The notes below the pieces were generated by a model. That model worked only from the letters and a program-made list of their open reading frames with translations. It did not search any database and was not told where the DNA came from. Positions 1 through 5,459 of a DNA stretch of 5,459 nt are shown here, in pieces (positions within the stretch are counted from its first letter, which is position 1; every line of letters begins with the position of its first letter). This DNA is from SHZI01 sp049290495 (GTDB taxonomy: Bacteria; Pseudomonadota; Gammaproteobacteria; Steroidobacterales; GCA-2729495). Position numbers and translations under genes: made by a program. The stretch covers positions 1-5,459 of the forward strand of contig JBATNV010000161.1 of the NCBI GenBank assembly GCA_049290495.1. Direction: 5' to 3'.

Positions 1-231
1 TTTGCGTACTGGAGCTTCAAGGGCCTGAGCCCGCGTGGACGTATCTCCTTTGCGTATGTGCTCATCATTCCGCTGATCTTTGTGCTCATTGCGCTCGATC
101 CGCCGCGGGTCTGCTTTTTCCTGGCCAGTACCTATGCCATGTCGGGCATCGTGGTTGGCATATGGCGACGCTGGCGGCGGCAATCTGGTCGCGCGCGTCG
201 TAACGAGCAGTTACCGCCACCGGAAGAGTGA
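1..231 (+). CDS. pssA: CDP-diacylglycerol-serine O-phosphatidyltransferase (phosphatidylserine synthase), C-terminal part
   Basis: This open frame enters from the left edge and ends at TGA 229-231, giving the last 76 residues of a membrane protein. The sequence has a 'YWSFKGLSPRGRISF' stretch and then 'LIALDPPRVCFF', which match the C-terminal end of CDP-alcohol phosphatidyltransferase-type phosphatidylserine synthases. Two hydrophobic segments are visible, at about residues 17-36 and 39-57 of the fragment, followed by a basic, hydrophilic tail (WRRWRRQ...RARRNEQ). In this family the enzyme condenses CDP-diacylglycerol with L-serine in the inner membrane, the first committed step to phosphatidylethanolamine. 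The catalytic DGxxARxxxxxSxxGxxxDsxxD motif lies upstream of the window and cannot be checked, so a related CDP-alcohol transferase is possible. The stop overlaps the GTG start of the next gene in a GTGA arrangement, suggesting co-transcription and coupled translation. Confidence 0.82.
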   Translation, partial: FAYWSFKGLSPRGRISFAYVLIIPLIFVLIALDPPRVCFFLASTYAMSGIVVGIWRRWRRQSGRARRNEQLPPPEE

Positions 232-1046
232 TCCGGGTGGTCGGGAGCAGTAAATCGCACAATGTCCGGCCTGGTCCGCGTCAGCAGCGGGCGCTTGACG
301 CCATGGGTGTGCAAGTCTGGGTACCGCGTCGGGGTTCAGAGGCGGGCTCCATGTCAGTGTTTGCGCCGTTAGCCGTACCCGAAATTGTAGCTGCACCTGT
401 AATGGCACCGCTGCCCGCCACTGCGCCCGACAGCATGAAAGCACCTGCCCCATTCCGCAGTGTGCCGGCCGGCGAGTTGAACTCTGCCGCTGCTGCATGG
501 GCAGAACTGAGAGCAGAGGTTGCGGCCTGTACGCGTTGTGTTCTCCACCAGACGCGGATCCAGACCGTATTTGGAACCGGTTCGCAGAACGCGCGCTGGC
601 TGGTGATCGGCGAAGCGCCGGGCGCTGATGAAGACCGGGATGGTGAGCCCTTTGTGGGCCGGGCGGGGCAACTCCTGACCGAGATGCTGCGCGCCATCGG
701 GCTCTCCAGGGAGCAGGTATTCATTGCCAATATCCTGAAATGCCGACCGCCGGGAAATCGCGATCCAAAGCCTGATGAAGCAAAGAGTTGCGAGAACTAC
801 CTCCAGCGGCAGATCGACCTGATTCAGCCCGGCCTGATCCTCGCGGTTGGCCGGATTGCCGCGCAACATCTGCTGCAGGTGGACACGCCGATCGGCAAGT
901 TACGAGGACATGCGCATGAGTTTGGTCCGACCCGGATTCCGGTCGTGGTGACCTACCATCCGGCCTACCTGTTGCGCAGTCCCGGGCAGAAGGCGCGTTC
1001 CTGGGACGATCTGTGTCTGGCTCGCAGCATCGTCGCGCCGGTCTGA
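228..1046 (+). CDS. Family 4 uracil-DNA glycosylase ([4Fe-4S], UDGa type) with psi-like N-terminal extension
   Basis: The protein (272 aa) excises uracil from DNA, arising from cytosine deamination or dUTP incorporation, as the first step of base excision repair. Family 4 signatures are clear. Cysteines C101, C104, C172 and C188, in a C-x2-C-x67-C-x15-C layout, should ligate the [4Fe-4S] cluster. The GEAPG active-site motif is at 128-132, followed by ADEDRDGEPFVGRAGQLL. KCRPPGNRDP is at 171-180, and the second active-site motif, YHPAYLLR with H244, is near the C-terminus. Typical family 4 enzymes are about 190-220 aa. This one carries about 85 extra N-terminal residues: a psi/HolD-like peptide at 19-36 and then a Pro/Ala-rich linker. 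The GTG at 228 overlaps the pssA stop. An in-frame GTG at 237 is a possible alternative start because the purine run GGAAGA at 222-227 is better spaced for it. The next in-frame ATG (303) would cut into the conserved peptide. The gene sits 10 bases upstream of rimI, the position of holD in E. coli. Confidence 0.95.
   Translation: MIRVVGSSKSHNVRPGPRQQRALDAMGVQVWVPRRGSEAGSMSVFAPLAVPEIVAAPVMAPLPATAPDSMKAPAPFRSVPAGELNSAAAAWAELRAEVAACTRCVLHQTRIQTVFGTGSQNARWLVIGEAPGADEDRDGEPFVGRAGQLLTEMLRAIGLSREQVFIANILKCRPPGNRDPKPDEAKSCENYLQRQIDLIQPGLILAVGRIAAQHLLQVDTPIGKLRGHAHEFGPTRIPVVVTYHPAYLLRSPGQKARSWDDLCLARSIVAPV
282..335 (+). other. Psi (HolD)-like clamp-loader-binding peptide encoded in the UDG N-terminus
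   Basis: This stretch encodes residues 19-36 of the glycosylase, QQRALDAMGVQVWVPRRG. From memory, the E. coli psi subunit N-terminus contains DWQLQQLGITQWSLRRPG. Aligned without gaps, L23, G27, W31, R34 and R35 are identical, and M26/L and V28/I are conservative. In E. coli this psi peptide contacts the collar of the gamma/tau clamp-loader pentamer and its tryptophan is important. The similarity and spacing are read directly. The binding function here is inferred. The catalytic domain does not need this segment. Confidence 0.55.
336..491 (+). other. Low-complexity Pro/Ala-rich linker within the UDG gene
   Basis: Residues 37-88 of the glycosylase are rich in Ala, Pro, Val and Ser (for example VPEIVAAPVMAPLPATAPDS). 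They contain no cysteine or recognisable motif and lie between the psi-like peptide and the first iron-sulfur ligand. They are likely disordered and would act as a flexible tether. No domain is recognised here. Confidence 0.6.
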
Positions 1047-1056
1047 AGCGACTGTC

Positions 1057-1533
1057 ATGAGCGCCGAACCGCGATTCTTTCCGCCGATCATTCGCGAGAT
1101 GCGGCAGACCGATCTGGGTATCGTCGCTGGCATCGAGCGTAGTGCCTATGATTTTCCGTGGAGTCCGGGCATCTTTCGCGACTGTCTGCTGGCCGGCTAT
1201 ACCAGTCTGGTGCTCGAGCAGGGTGCGGCGGTGATCGGTTATGGAATCATGTCGGTGGCTGCCGGAGAGGCGCATCTGCTTAATCTCGCGCTGGCACCAT
1301 CGGCGCGTGGTCAGGGCTACGGCCGGCGACTGCTGGAACACATGCTGGATCTCGCCCGTGGCGCGGGCGTGGAGGGACTGTACCTTGAAGTGCGCCCGAG
1401 TAACCGTGATGCGCTGGCGCTGTATCACGCCGCCGGATTCGAGGTGATCGGAAGACGCCGGGCGTATTACCGCGCGGCCAGTGGCGCCGAGGATGCGGTG
1501 GTACTGGTACGGCGGCTGCGGCGGCAGCGCTGA
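1057..1533 (+). CDS. rimI: Ribosomal protein bS18 alanine N-acetyltransferase
   Basis: This is a 158-residue GNAT-fold acetyltransferase, close to the roughly 150 aa usual for RimI, which transfers acetyl from acetyl-CoA to the N-terminal alanine of ribosomal protein S18 in the cytoplasm. Visible features are the N-terminal beta strand and helix with the FPW motif (33-35), the acetyl-CoA pyrophosphate-binding loop ARGQGYG (83-89), and the RimI signature LEVRPSNRDALALYHAAGF (110-128) followed by GRRRAYY. E111 and Y123 align with the catalytic E103 and Y115 of E. coli RimI and keep the 12-residue separation. ATG 1057 is chosen because the next ATG (1099) would remove the first strand (IIREM). 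The ribosome-binding site is weak (GAAG about 9 bases upstream). The gene starts 10 bases after the glycosylase stop, so coupled translation is plausible. Another protein-N-acetyltransferase specificity cannot be excluded, but the signature is strong. Confidence 0.93.
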   Translation: MSAEPRFFPPIIREMRQTDLGIVAGIERSAYDFPWSPGIFRDCLLAGYTSLVLEQGAAVIGYGIMSVAAGEAHLLNLALAPSARGQGYGRRLLEHMLDLARGAGVEGLYLEVRPSNRDALALYHAAGFEVIGRRRAYYRAASGAEDAVVLVRRLRRQR

Positions 1534-1545
1534 ATCCGGCGCGAC

Positions 1546-2853
1546 ATGCAACTCTCAATATCCAGTCAGCGCTGGTTAAATCGACTCCTGTCCAATCCGC
1601 TCTGGCGGGATCGGCCGGTACTGGCCTGGGCATTTTATGACTGGGCGAATTCCGCATTCTCGTTGCTGGTCGTTACGGCCTTCGTGCCGCTCATGCTCGG
1701 CGGCTTCTGGAACGATGGCGCCGCCTCGCCGGTGACGACCTTCCGTCTTGGTGTCGGCAATGCGGTGGCGAGTGCCGTGGTCGTTCTGCTTGCGCCGCTG
1801 CTCGGTGCGATCACCGACCAGGCAGGTCGCAGAAAATCCTGGCTGGCTACATTCACCGCGCTGGGTGTGCTGGCGACCGTGGGGCTGGCTGCAGTCGGGC
1901 CGGGCGGCTGGCCGCTGGCCATGGTCTGCTTTGTGCTGGCTTCGATCGGATTCTTCGCTGCGAACAGCCTGTACGACGCACTGCTCATCGACGTCGCGCC
2001 GCCAGCGGCATATGACCGGGTGTCCGCGCTCGGCTATGCGTTGGGTTATCTGGGCAGCGCGCTGCTTTTCGTTCTGAGCATCGCCATGCTTGCGCAGCCT
2101 GAACTTTTCGGTTTTGCCAGCGCAGTGGCAAGCATCCGGTTTTCGTTCCTGATGGTGGCGCTCTGGTGGGCCGTGTTCACGCTACCCTTGTTGTTCTGGG
2201 TACGCGAGAGATCCTCGGGTGGCGTAGCCGCTGCTGGGGGCCTGCGTGCAGGTTTCCGCCAGTTGTACAGCACCTTGCTGGCCGTCCGCAGTCAGCCGGA
2301 ACTGCTGCGCTTCCTTATCGCGTATTGGCTCTATATCGATGGGGTCTACACCATCATCAAGATGGCGGTGGACTACGGCTTGTCACAGGGGCTGTCAACT
2401 ACCGACGTCACCGGTGCAATCGTGCTCACCAACTTTATCGGTTTCCCGGCTGCGATTGCTTTCGGCCGCCTGGGCGAACGACTCGGTGCCCGCCGTGGCA
2501 TCTATATCGCCCTCGCGATATACATCGTGGCGACGACGGCTGCCGTGTTCCTTAAAACAGCTGCAGACTTCTATGTGCTGGCAATCACTATCGGCCTGGT
2601 GCAGGGTGGTGTGCAGTCGCTGAGCCGTTCGCTCTATGCGCGACTCATTCCGGCTGACAGTCGCGGCGAGTATTTTGGTTTCTACAACATGATGGGCAAG
2701 TTTTCTTCGATCATTGGTCCGTTGCTGGCGGGAACAGCGGCACTGGTTTCGGGCAGCCAACGTATCGGTATCCTGTCGATACTGCTGTTGTTTGCAGCGG
2801 GACTGTGGTTGCTCAGCCGCGTGCGTTTGCCGGCGGAAGGCGCAACTGCCTGA
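1546..2853 (+). CDS. MFS transporter, UMF1/Atg22-like family
   Basis: This is a 435-residue polytopic inner-membrane protein with about a dozen hydrophobic segments. Motifs typical of the UMF1 (Atg22-like) branch of the major facilitator superfamily are present: AWAFYDWANSAF (27-38), an MFS loop motif GAITDQAGRRK (87-97), SLYDALLIDVAPP followed by RVSALGYALGYLG (141-170), WLYIDGVYTIIKMAVDYG (261-278), GGVQSLSRSLYARLIP (354-369) and EYFGFYNMMGKFSSIIGPL (375-393). Yeast Atg22 exports amino acids from the vacuole. Bacterial members are widespread but their substrates are largely unassigned, so none is given here. The gene begins 12 bases after rimI with no clear Shine-Dalgarno, which fits translation coupled to the upstream gene. 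Its last 13 codons and stop overlap the 3' end of the opposite-strand tgpA-like gene by 41 bases. Confidence 0.88.
   Translation: MQLSISSQRWLNRLLSNPLWRDRPVLAWAFYDWANSAFSLLVVTAFVPLMLGGFWNDGAASPVTTFRLGVGNAVASAVVVLLAPLLGAITDQAGRRKSWLATFTALGVLATVGLAAVGPGGWPLAMVCFVLASIGFFAANSLYDALLIDVAPPAAYDRVSALGYALGYLGSALLFVLSIAMLAQPELFGFASAVASIRFSFLMVALWWAVFTLPLLFWVRERSSGGVAAAGGLRAGFRQLYSTLLAVRSQPELLRFLIAYWLYIDGVYTIIKMAVDYGLSQGLSTTDVTGAIVLTNFIGFPAAIAFGRLGERLGARRGIYIALAIYIVATTAAVFLKTAADFYVLAITIGLVQGGVQSLSRSLYARLIPADSRGEYFGFYNMMGKFSSIIGPLLAGTAALVSGSQRIGILSILLLFAAGLWLLSRVRLPAEGATA
2813..2853. other. 41-bp tail-to-tail overlap of convergent genes
   Basis: The MFS gene stop (TGA 2851-2853, plus strand) lies inside the transglutaminase gene, whose stop (TGA, complement of 2813-2815) lies inside the MFS gene. 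There is no spacer between the two operons. I see only a weak AGGC-6-GCCT inverted repeat near 2837-2850 with no T-tract, so no intrinsic terminator can be called at the junction. Confidence 0.9.
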
Positions 2854-4837
2854 CGAGTCGCCTGAAGCACAGGATCTCGGTGTGATTGGCAACGCTCTCG
2901 TAGCGCAGGCGCAGGTACAGAGTGGTGAGACTGTTCAGCGCTGCCGCAAGCTCCGGCTGTGCGGCGATGACCACCGCTGCATATTCGCGCGGTGCTTCGC
3001 CAGGTTTGCGTGGGCGGCTCAGCCGGGCGAGCCGTCGACACAGGTACTGCCAGCTCTGTTCGAGCGGATCCGGTTCGGCACCGCGATTGCGCAGCGTCAG
3101 CCAGGTAAACAATAGCAGTATCGTGCTGACCGTGACTGCGCAGACCAGCGCCAGATCGCGCAGTGATGGCGATGTAAAGCCGAGTCTGCCCAGCAGTGCA
3201 TTTTGCTGGTCGGGGCCAAAAGCCAGCACCCAGCGATCCCACTGCGCATTGAGTGCATCCCAGCCAAATGCGACTTGCCCGAACCACGGACTGTTGCCGA
3301 GCAGGAGCAGTTCTGCGTTGACTGAACCGGGCAGCGCCGCCGCCATTCCGGCATCTACTCTTTCTGGTGCAACTGCAGCGGTCGGGTCGTAGCGTTGCCA
3401 GTAGCCGTCGAGCCAGACTTCGGTCCACGCATGTGCGTCGGACTGGCGCACGATCCAGTAGTCCGCCAGCGGGTTTGGCTCGCCGCCCTGATAGCCGGTG
3501 ACCACCCGCGCCGGAATGCCTGCGGCGCGCGCCAGCATTGCAAATGCAGAGGCGTAGTGCTCGCAGAAACCGCTGCGGGTACGGAACAGAAAGTCGTCTA
3601 TCGGTTGATTACCGAGTGCCGGGGGCTCGAGGGTGTAGTAATAGGCCTGCTGCCTGAACATGGCGAGGATGCTGCGCAAGTAGGCGCGGTCAGATTCGGC
3701 TGTCGCGCGCATCCGGGTAGCGAGCGCTGCACTGCGTGGATTGCGCGCTGCATTGAATTCTCGAGTGGCCTGTTCCGGTATCCGTACATCGCGGAAGCGT
3801 GATGCTGCCACCGAGCGTCCGCGCCACGCACTGCGTGTGGCGAGCGGTCTGCCGCTCAGCAGTTCGCCGGCAGGACTCAATGAAGCATCGGCGGCGTCCC
3901 AGCTGAGCGGTGTTTCGAGCGGCAACAGCCAGCGCTGGTTGTGCGGCTCCAGCATGATTTCATAGCTGTATACCGGCGCACTGGCCGCATTCTGTGGAAC
4001 TGGCTGGCGGACCTTTTCCTTGCGGGAAGAGTCGGGAAGGGCGCGCCAGCGTCGCCCGTCGAAGCTTTCGAGTACCGGTCCGCGCCAGTAGAGTTGCGAG
4101 CGCTCCGGTGGTGCACCGTCAAAGCGCACACGAAAGGCAGCTTCGGAAGACTGCGCGAGCGAGGTGATGTCGCCTGGACTCATCTGGCTCGACAGTCCGG
4201 TACGGCCCTTGTGGGCGTCGGATGGCAGAGCCCACAGGGGTCCGGGCAGACGCGGAAATAGCAGAAACAGGGCAAGGGCCAGCGGCACCGCGTGCATCAG
4301 CAGACGCGCAGTCAGTAGCAGGGCGGTCGATGGTGTTATTACCCGGCCGCTGCGCGCAGCCTGAAGCAGCGCGAGGGTGCCAATCACCACGCCCGCTGCC
4401 AGCAGCGGTACGCTGCCGAGCGATTGCTCGCGCAGAAATGCCGCAAACAGCACGAACCAGGCGATCAGCACCACCAGGCTGCGATCACGCGCACTGTGTG
4501 TCTCCAGCAGTTTCAGCGCCAGCATGATCAGCAGCAGCGCAGAGCCCACTTCAAGACCGGAGATCTGGCGCCAGGCAAGGCCGACCGCGAGTGCACTGCC
4601 GAGCGTGAGCGTGCCACGCAGGATGGTGCCCGGCATCGGCCAGCGTTTAAGCGCAGCACCCAGGCGCCAGACAGCCGCCACGAGGATGATGCCGGAGACC
4701 CAGAACGGCAGCGTGCCGAGATGCGGTGCGCTGACCACCGCGATCAGCAGCAGCAGCCACAGCAGCTGCGCCAGGGAGGTGTGCTCAGGTACCGGCGTTC
4801 CCGGCGCCCGCCAGCCGCGCAACGATCTAGCGGCCAT
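2813..4837 (-). CDS. tgpA: TgpA-type membrane transglutaminase (DUF3488 / transglutaminase-like / DUF4129)
   Basis: This is a 674-residue inner-membrane protein matching P. aeruginosa TgpA in architecture and length. Six or seven hydrophobic segments fill residues 22-194 (DUF3488 region). They are followed by a periplasmic domain containing LYWRGPVLESFDGRRWRA (249-266), then a papain-like transglutaminase core, a single C-terminal membrane span at about 560-580, and a cytoplasmic DUF4129-like tail (590-665). The catalytic triad is C425 (SGFCEHYASAF), H469 (DAHAWTEVW) and D484 (QRYDPTAAVAPERV). TgpA in P. aeruginosa is reported as essential; its physiological substrate is unclear. The start at ATG 4837 is preferred over an upstream ATG at 4942. 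It has GGAG 9 bases upstream and overlaps the DUF58 stop by only 11 bases, and the 35 extra residues of the longer version (Cys-rich, no TgpA similarity) are read from within DUF58 coding sequence. Confidence 0.93.
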   Translation of the reverse strand: MAARSLRGWRAPGTPVPEHTSLAQLLWLLLLIAVVSAPHLGTLPFWVSGIILVAAVWRLGAALKRWPMPGTILRGTLTLGSALAVGLAWRQISGLEVGSALLLIMLALKLLETHSARDRSLVVLIAWFVLFAAFLREQSLGSVPLLAAGVVIGTLALLQAARSGRVITPSTALLLTARLLMHAVPLALALFLLFPRLPGPLWALPSDAHKGRTGLSSQMSPGDITSLAQSSEAAFRVRFDGAPPERSQLYWRGPVLESFDGRRWRALPDSSRKEKVRQPVPQNAASAPVYSYEIMLEPHNQRWLLPLETPLSWDAADASLSPAGELLSGRPLATRSAWRGRSVAASRFRDVRIPEQATREFNAARNPRSAALATRMRATAESDRAYLRSILAMFRQQAYYYTLEPPALGNQPIDDFLFRTRSGFCEHYASAFAMLARAAGIPARVVTGYQGGEPNPLADYWIVRQSDAHAWTEVWLDGYWQRYDPTAAVAPERVDAGMAAALPGSVNAELLLLGNSPWFGQVAFGWDALNAQWDRWVLAFGPDQQNALLGRLGFTSPSLRDLALVCAVTVSTILLLFTWLTLRNRGAEPDPLEQSWQYLCRRLARLSRPRKPGEAPREYAAVVIAAQPELAAALNSLTTLYLRLRYESVANHTEILCFRRLVRQLRLPPANARG

Positions 4838-5459
4838 GCGCAGCGGCTCCAGGATTGAAGACGGCCAGCGTTCGCAGGCAACGGTGAAAGTGCTCGCGCC
4901 CGTTGTCGGGTGGCAGCTCAATACCCGGCAGACGCAGGCCATACGAGCGCCCGTCAGTGTCTGCGTCGAGGACCAGGCGACTGAGCAGCGAGAGCCGGGC
5001 CTCGGTGTCAGTGGTATTCAGGGCATCCCAGTCGAACCAGCTCGATCCCGCACCGCTGCGAAAGTCCTTGGCCAGCAGTTGGCCGGTGCGTGCGACTGCT
5101 TTCCAGGCAATGCGTGCTGGCGACTCGCCGGGAACGGGCATGCGCAGACCAACGAACTCGTCACTGCCGCGCAGGGTGTCGCCCTTGTGTTCGACGTCTG
5201 CTGCCTGTGCAGGCAGTGCGGTGGCCAACTCTGCGGCAGGCTGTGGATAGACCATGAGTTCCCGGTCGGGATACAGCCAGGCCCAGGCTTCGAACAAGCC
5301 GAAGGGATAGCGCGTGCTGATGCGGATTTCCGGACAGGGCAGCGTGCCGCGCCGGCTGGTCGGCAGACTCAGTCGCAGTGTTCCGCTGCCCTCTGCTGCG
5401 AGATCAACCGGCGGCGTCAGCGCGGCCGCCGGCCCGGCGCTGATCTGGAAGCGTGCGCT
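4827..5459 (-). CDS. DUF58 domain-containing protein, C-terminal part (start beyond the window)
   Basis: The reading frame is open from the right edge to TAG at 4829-4827 and gives the last 210 residues; the N-terminus lies outside the window. The sequence has a beta-rich segment ending TSRRGTLPCPEIRISTRYPFGLFEAW, as seen just before the DUF58 core, and then the DUF58 hallmark PGESPARIAWKAVARTGQLL (fragment residues 110-129). It continues with FDWDALNTTDTEARLSLLSRLVLDAD and YGLRLPGIELPPDNG, as in the DUF58 proteins paired with TgpA in gammaproteobacteria. A TTG at 5297 is not the real start, because clear family similarity continues upstream of it in frame. N-terminal membrane segments, usual in such proteins, would lie beyond the edge. 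The biochemical role of DUF58 proteins is not established; they accompany MoxR-type AAA+ ATPases. The gene overlaps the start of tgpA by 11 bases, indicating one operon. Confidence 0.93.
   Translation of the reverse strand, partial: SARFQISAGPAAALTPPVDLAAEGSGTLRLSLPTSRRGTLPCPEIRISTRYPFGLFEAWAWLYPDRELMVYPQPAAELATALPAQAADVEHKGDTLRGSDEFVGLRMPVPGESPARIAWKAVARTGQLLAKDFRSGAGSSWFDWDALNTTDTEARLSLLSRLVLDADTDGRSYGLRLPGIELPPDNGREHFHRCLRTLAVFNPGAAAHGR
4847..4850 (-). promoter_or_regulatory. Ribosome-binding site deciding the tgpA start
   Basis: On the minus strand GGAG lies 9 bases upstream of the ATG at 4837-4835, inside the end of the DUF58 gene. It supports the shorter start for the transglutaminase over the ATG at 4942. 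Confidence 0.65.

Noticed and set aside
281..730. 149-residue minus-strand open frame opposite the UDG N-terminal extension
   Set aside because: I considered whether the poorly conserved extension hides an antisense gene. Its translation has no recognisable motif, and the plus-strand frame contains the psi-like peptide and Fe-S cysteines.
721..1551. 276-residue open frame on the minus strand opposite the glycosylase and rimI genes
   Set aside because: It lies wholly antisense to two strongly recognisable genes and its product is Arg/Ser/Pro-rich with no known motif, as expected for a shadow frame in GC-rich DNA.
2837..2850. AGGC-GCAACT-GCCT inverted repeat at the convergent junction, considered as a bidirectional terminator
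   Set aside because: The stem is only 4 bp and no T-tract follows on either strand, so it is not supportable as an intrinsic terminator.
2682..3428. 248-residue minus-strand open frame covering the gene junction
   Set aside because: It is an alternative frame of the transglutaminase gene, whose correct frame carries clear family motifs across the same bases. The translation is low-complexity Arg/Ser/Ala-rich.
4745..4756. Short (CAG)4 triplet repeat
   Set aside because: It encodes four leucines in the first membrane span of TgpA. It is too short to call a microsatellite of interest.
4424..4858. 144-residue plus-strand open frame, Gln/Arg-rich, opposite the tgpA membrane region
   Set aside because: The Gln-rich composition comes from CAG triplets that are CTG leucine codons of membrane spans on the minus strand. 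It is a shadow.
1..5459. Search for defence, phage, CRISPR, insertion-sequence or tRNA features
   Set aside because: All six genes belong to recognisable chromosomal families, they are tightly packed, and no direct-repeat array, terminal inverted repeats or tRNA-like cloverleaf was seen.

Overview
The window looks like a stretch of a gammaproteobacterial chromosome. It is GC-rich (roughly 60% or more by eye) and almost entirely coding, with no intergenic gap longer than about 12 bases. The lineage is inferred from gene content: a CDP-alcohol-type phosphatidylserine synthase, rimI next to a replication or repair gene, and a DUF58-tgpA pair as in Pseudomonas. I cannot name the genus.

Layout, plus strand (1-2853): the 3' end of a phosphatidylserine synthase gene (pssA-like), a family 4 [4Fe-4S] uracil-DNA glycosylase, the ribosomal-protein N-acetyltransferase rimI, and an MFS permease of the UMF1/Atg22-like family. 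The genes are separated by -4, +10 and +12 bases and read as one operon, whose promoter must lie upstream of the window. Minus strand (5459-2813): the 3' part of a DUF58 gene, then a tgpA-type membrane transglutaminase whose start overlaps the DUF58 stop by 11 bases. These two normally belong to a moxR-DUF58-tgpA operon, so moxR is expected beyond the right edge. The two operons converge, and the ends of the MFS and tgpA genes overlap tail to tail by 41 bases, which leaves no spacer for a terminator.

Most products are housekeeping proteins of known families: phospholipid synthesis, base excision repair, ribosomal-protein modification, transport, and cell-envelope proteolysis or transglutamination. 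The one unusual feature is the N-terminus of the uracil-DNA glycosylase. About 85 residues precede the first iron-sulfur cysteine. Residues 19-36 of this extension resemble, at the same spacing, the N-terminal peptide of the DNA polymerase III psi subunit (HolD), which docks on the clamp-loader collar. In E. coli holD sits directly upstream of rimI, exactly the position the glycosylase holds here. This suggests a repair enzyme tethered to the replisome by a psi-like peptide and a flexible Pro/Ala-rich linker. That is inference, but it can be tested directly.

I found no RNA genes, mobile elements, CRISPR arrays or other accessory systems.
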